DNA of 64,000 nt from DATFVJ01 sp963727015 (GTDB lineage Bacteria > Actinomycetota > Actinomycetes > Streptosporangiales > Streptosporangiaceae), in contig CAVSEV010000016.1 of the NCBI GenBank assembly GCA_963727015.1, forward strand, positions 124,001-188,000, read 5' to 3'. A program made the translations under genes and the position numbers. The notes beneath the pieces were generated by a model. The model saw only the letters and a list, made by a program, of their open reading frames with translations, did no database searches and was not told where the DNA came from. Every line of letters begins with the position of its first letter. Positions within the stretch are counted from its first letter, which is position 1. Positions 63,448 to 64,000 of this stretch are shown in pieces.

Positions 63448-64000
63448 ATGGCGATGACAGCACACCCATTACCCCTGGCGGCCAGCGCGGCGAGCGGCGT
63501 GGGCTGGCGCTGGCTGGCGCCGGCCGTGGAGATGGCCGCCGTGGCGAGCGGGAACTGGCCGCTGGCGCCAGATCCCGCCCCCCCGGGCTGGACCTGCTTC
63601 CCGCGGATCGCCACCCGCACGCCCGGCGCCGACGCCCGATCGGTCCGCACAGCCCGCGAGTTCACCGTCGCCACCGTGCGACGATGGGGGGCCGCAGAAC
63701 GTTGCGACGATATCGCGACCGTCGTGTCCGAGCTGCTGACCAACGCGCTGCGGCACGCGGTGCCAGCCTCCGGCGGCACCCGGCCCCGCCAGCCGATCCG
63801 GCTCGGCCTGCTGCAGCCCGGGCCGTGCGTGCTGTGCGCGGTCGCCGACCCGGCGGGCATGGTCCCGGTGCTCAACCAGCCCGGGTACCTCGCCGAGACC
63901 GGCCGAGGCATCCAGGTCATCGGCGCGCTCAGCGACCAATGGGGCTACACCACACCCGCCGACACGGGAAAGACCGTCTGGGCCCTGTTCTCAGCAACAC
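63448..64000 (+). CDS. ATP-binding (anti-sigma-factor-like) protein, runs off the window
   Basis: From the ATG at 63448 the frame is open to the last base, 184 residues so far. About residues 60-184 are the HATPase_c-type fold of actinobacterial ATP-binding regulators: ADARSVRTAREFTVATVRRW, IATVVSELLTNALRHAVP (N box), VLCAVADPAGMVPVL, LAETGRGIQVIGALSDQWGY, GKTVWALFS. The G boxes are present. Such single-domain kinases often act as anti-sigma factors or partners of Bld/WhiB-type regulators. The N-terminal 55 residues are Ala/Pro-rich and low in structure. Confidence 0.85.
   Translation, partial: MAMTAHPLPLAASAASGVGWRWLAPAVEMAAVASGNWPLAPDPAPPGWTCFPRIATRTPGADARSVRTAREFTVATVRRWGAAERCDDIATVVSELLTNALRHAVPASGGTRPRQPIRLGLLQPGPCVLCAVADPAGMVPVLNQPGYLAETGRGIQVIGALSDQWGYTTPADTGKTVWALFSAT

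Overview
The window is 64 kb of high-GC DNA with codon use, Shine-Dalgarno sites and gene families typical of an actinomycete (GTG starts, ATGA/GTGA overlaps, GAF/ANTAR-era regulators, PucR regulator, MMPL, DHA2 MFS, ECF sigma, DUF899, DinB/DUF664, long ICL). I infer a soil or acid-tolerant Actinomycetes member, possibly near Streptosporangiales; no rRNA is present to test this.

Layout. 1-4.7 kb: truncated MMPL transporter, GAF sensor protein, CBS-CBS-BON protein, universal stress protein, alpha/beta hydrolase. 4.8-9.3 kb: mobile DNA, namely a decayed transposase, an unrecognised lower-GC gene cut between elements, and a decayed ISAs1 element whose transposase carries an N-terminal DUF4338 (DruA-like) domain. 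9.6-12.4 kb: GH57 hydrolase and a cyanobacterial-type glycogen synthase. 12.8-14.8 kb: APC permease. 15.0-27.3 kb is the centrepiece: citrate synthase, then a tightly overlapping nine-gene operon (korD-korA-hdrA-mvhD fusion-hydB/floxB-like-floxA-like-korB-korC-hdrCB) that joins a four-subunit 2-oxoacid:ferredoxin oxidoreductase to a heterodisulfide-reductase/Flox-type electron-transfer module, followed by a ferritin-like protein. A long isocitrate lyase follows at 28.6-30.9 kb. 31-42.3 kb: stress and detoxification genes (epoxide-hydrolase-like, DinB, amidohydrolase, DUF899, DUF2182, VOC proteins, ECF sigma, Hsp20) plus decayed regulators. 42.8-44.8 kb: winged-helix protein and an intact IS66 transposase. 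45-54.9 kb: GT39, VOC, MFS, hypothetical genes, phosphoesterase, PNPOx-like and methyltransferase genes. 54.9-62.9 kb: an acetone carboxylase operon (acxABC) with a divergent GAF-PucR regulator and a zinc alcohol dehydrogenase, which reads as an isopropanol/acetone utilisation island. The window ends in an ATP-binding (anti-sigma-like) protein.

How the genes work together. Citrate synthase and isocitrate lyase feed and branch the TCA cycle; the Kor module would oxidise 2-oxoglutarate (or a related 2-oxoacid) to the acyl-CoA with ferredoxin, and the co-transcribed HdrA/MvhD/Flox/HdrCB set would pass those electrons to NAD(P) and a disulfide or quinone-like acceptor, possibly by flavin-based bifurcation. 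Acetoacetate from the acx island would enter the same carbon pool as acetyl-CoA, for which the glyoxylate bypass (ICL) is the expected partner.

Two cautions. Many genes here (hdrA, the mvhD fusion, APC permease, GT39, MFS, phosphoesterase, PucR regulator) are interrupted by single-base frameshifts, often in G/C runs, which may be consensus errors rather than biology. Short tandem duplications (15-28 bp) are also unusually frequent at gene ends.
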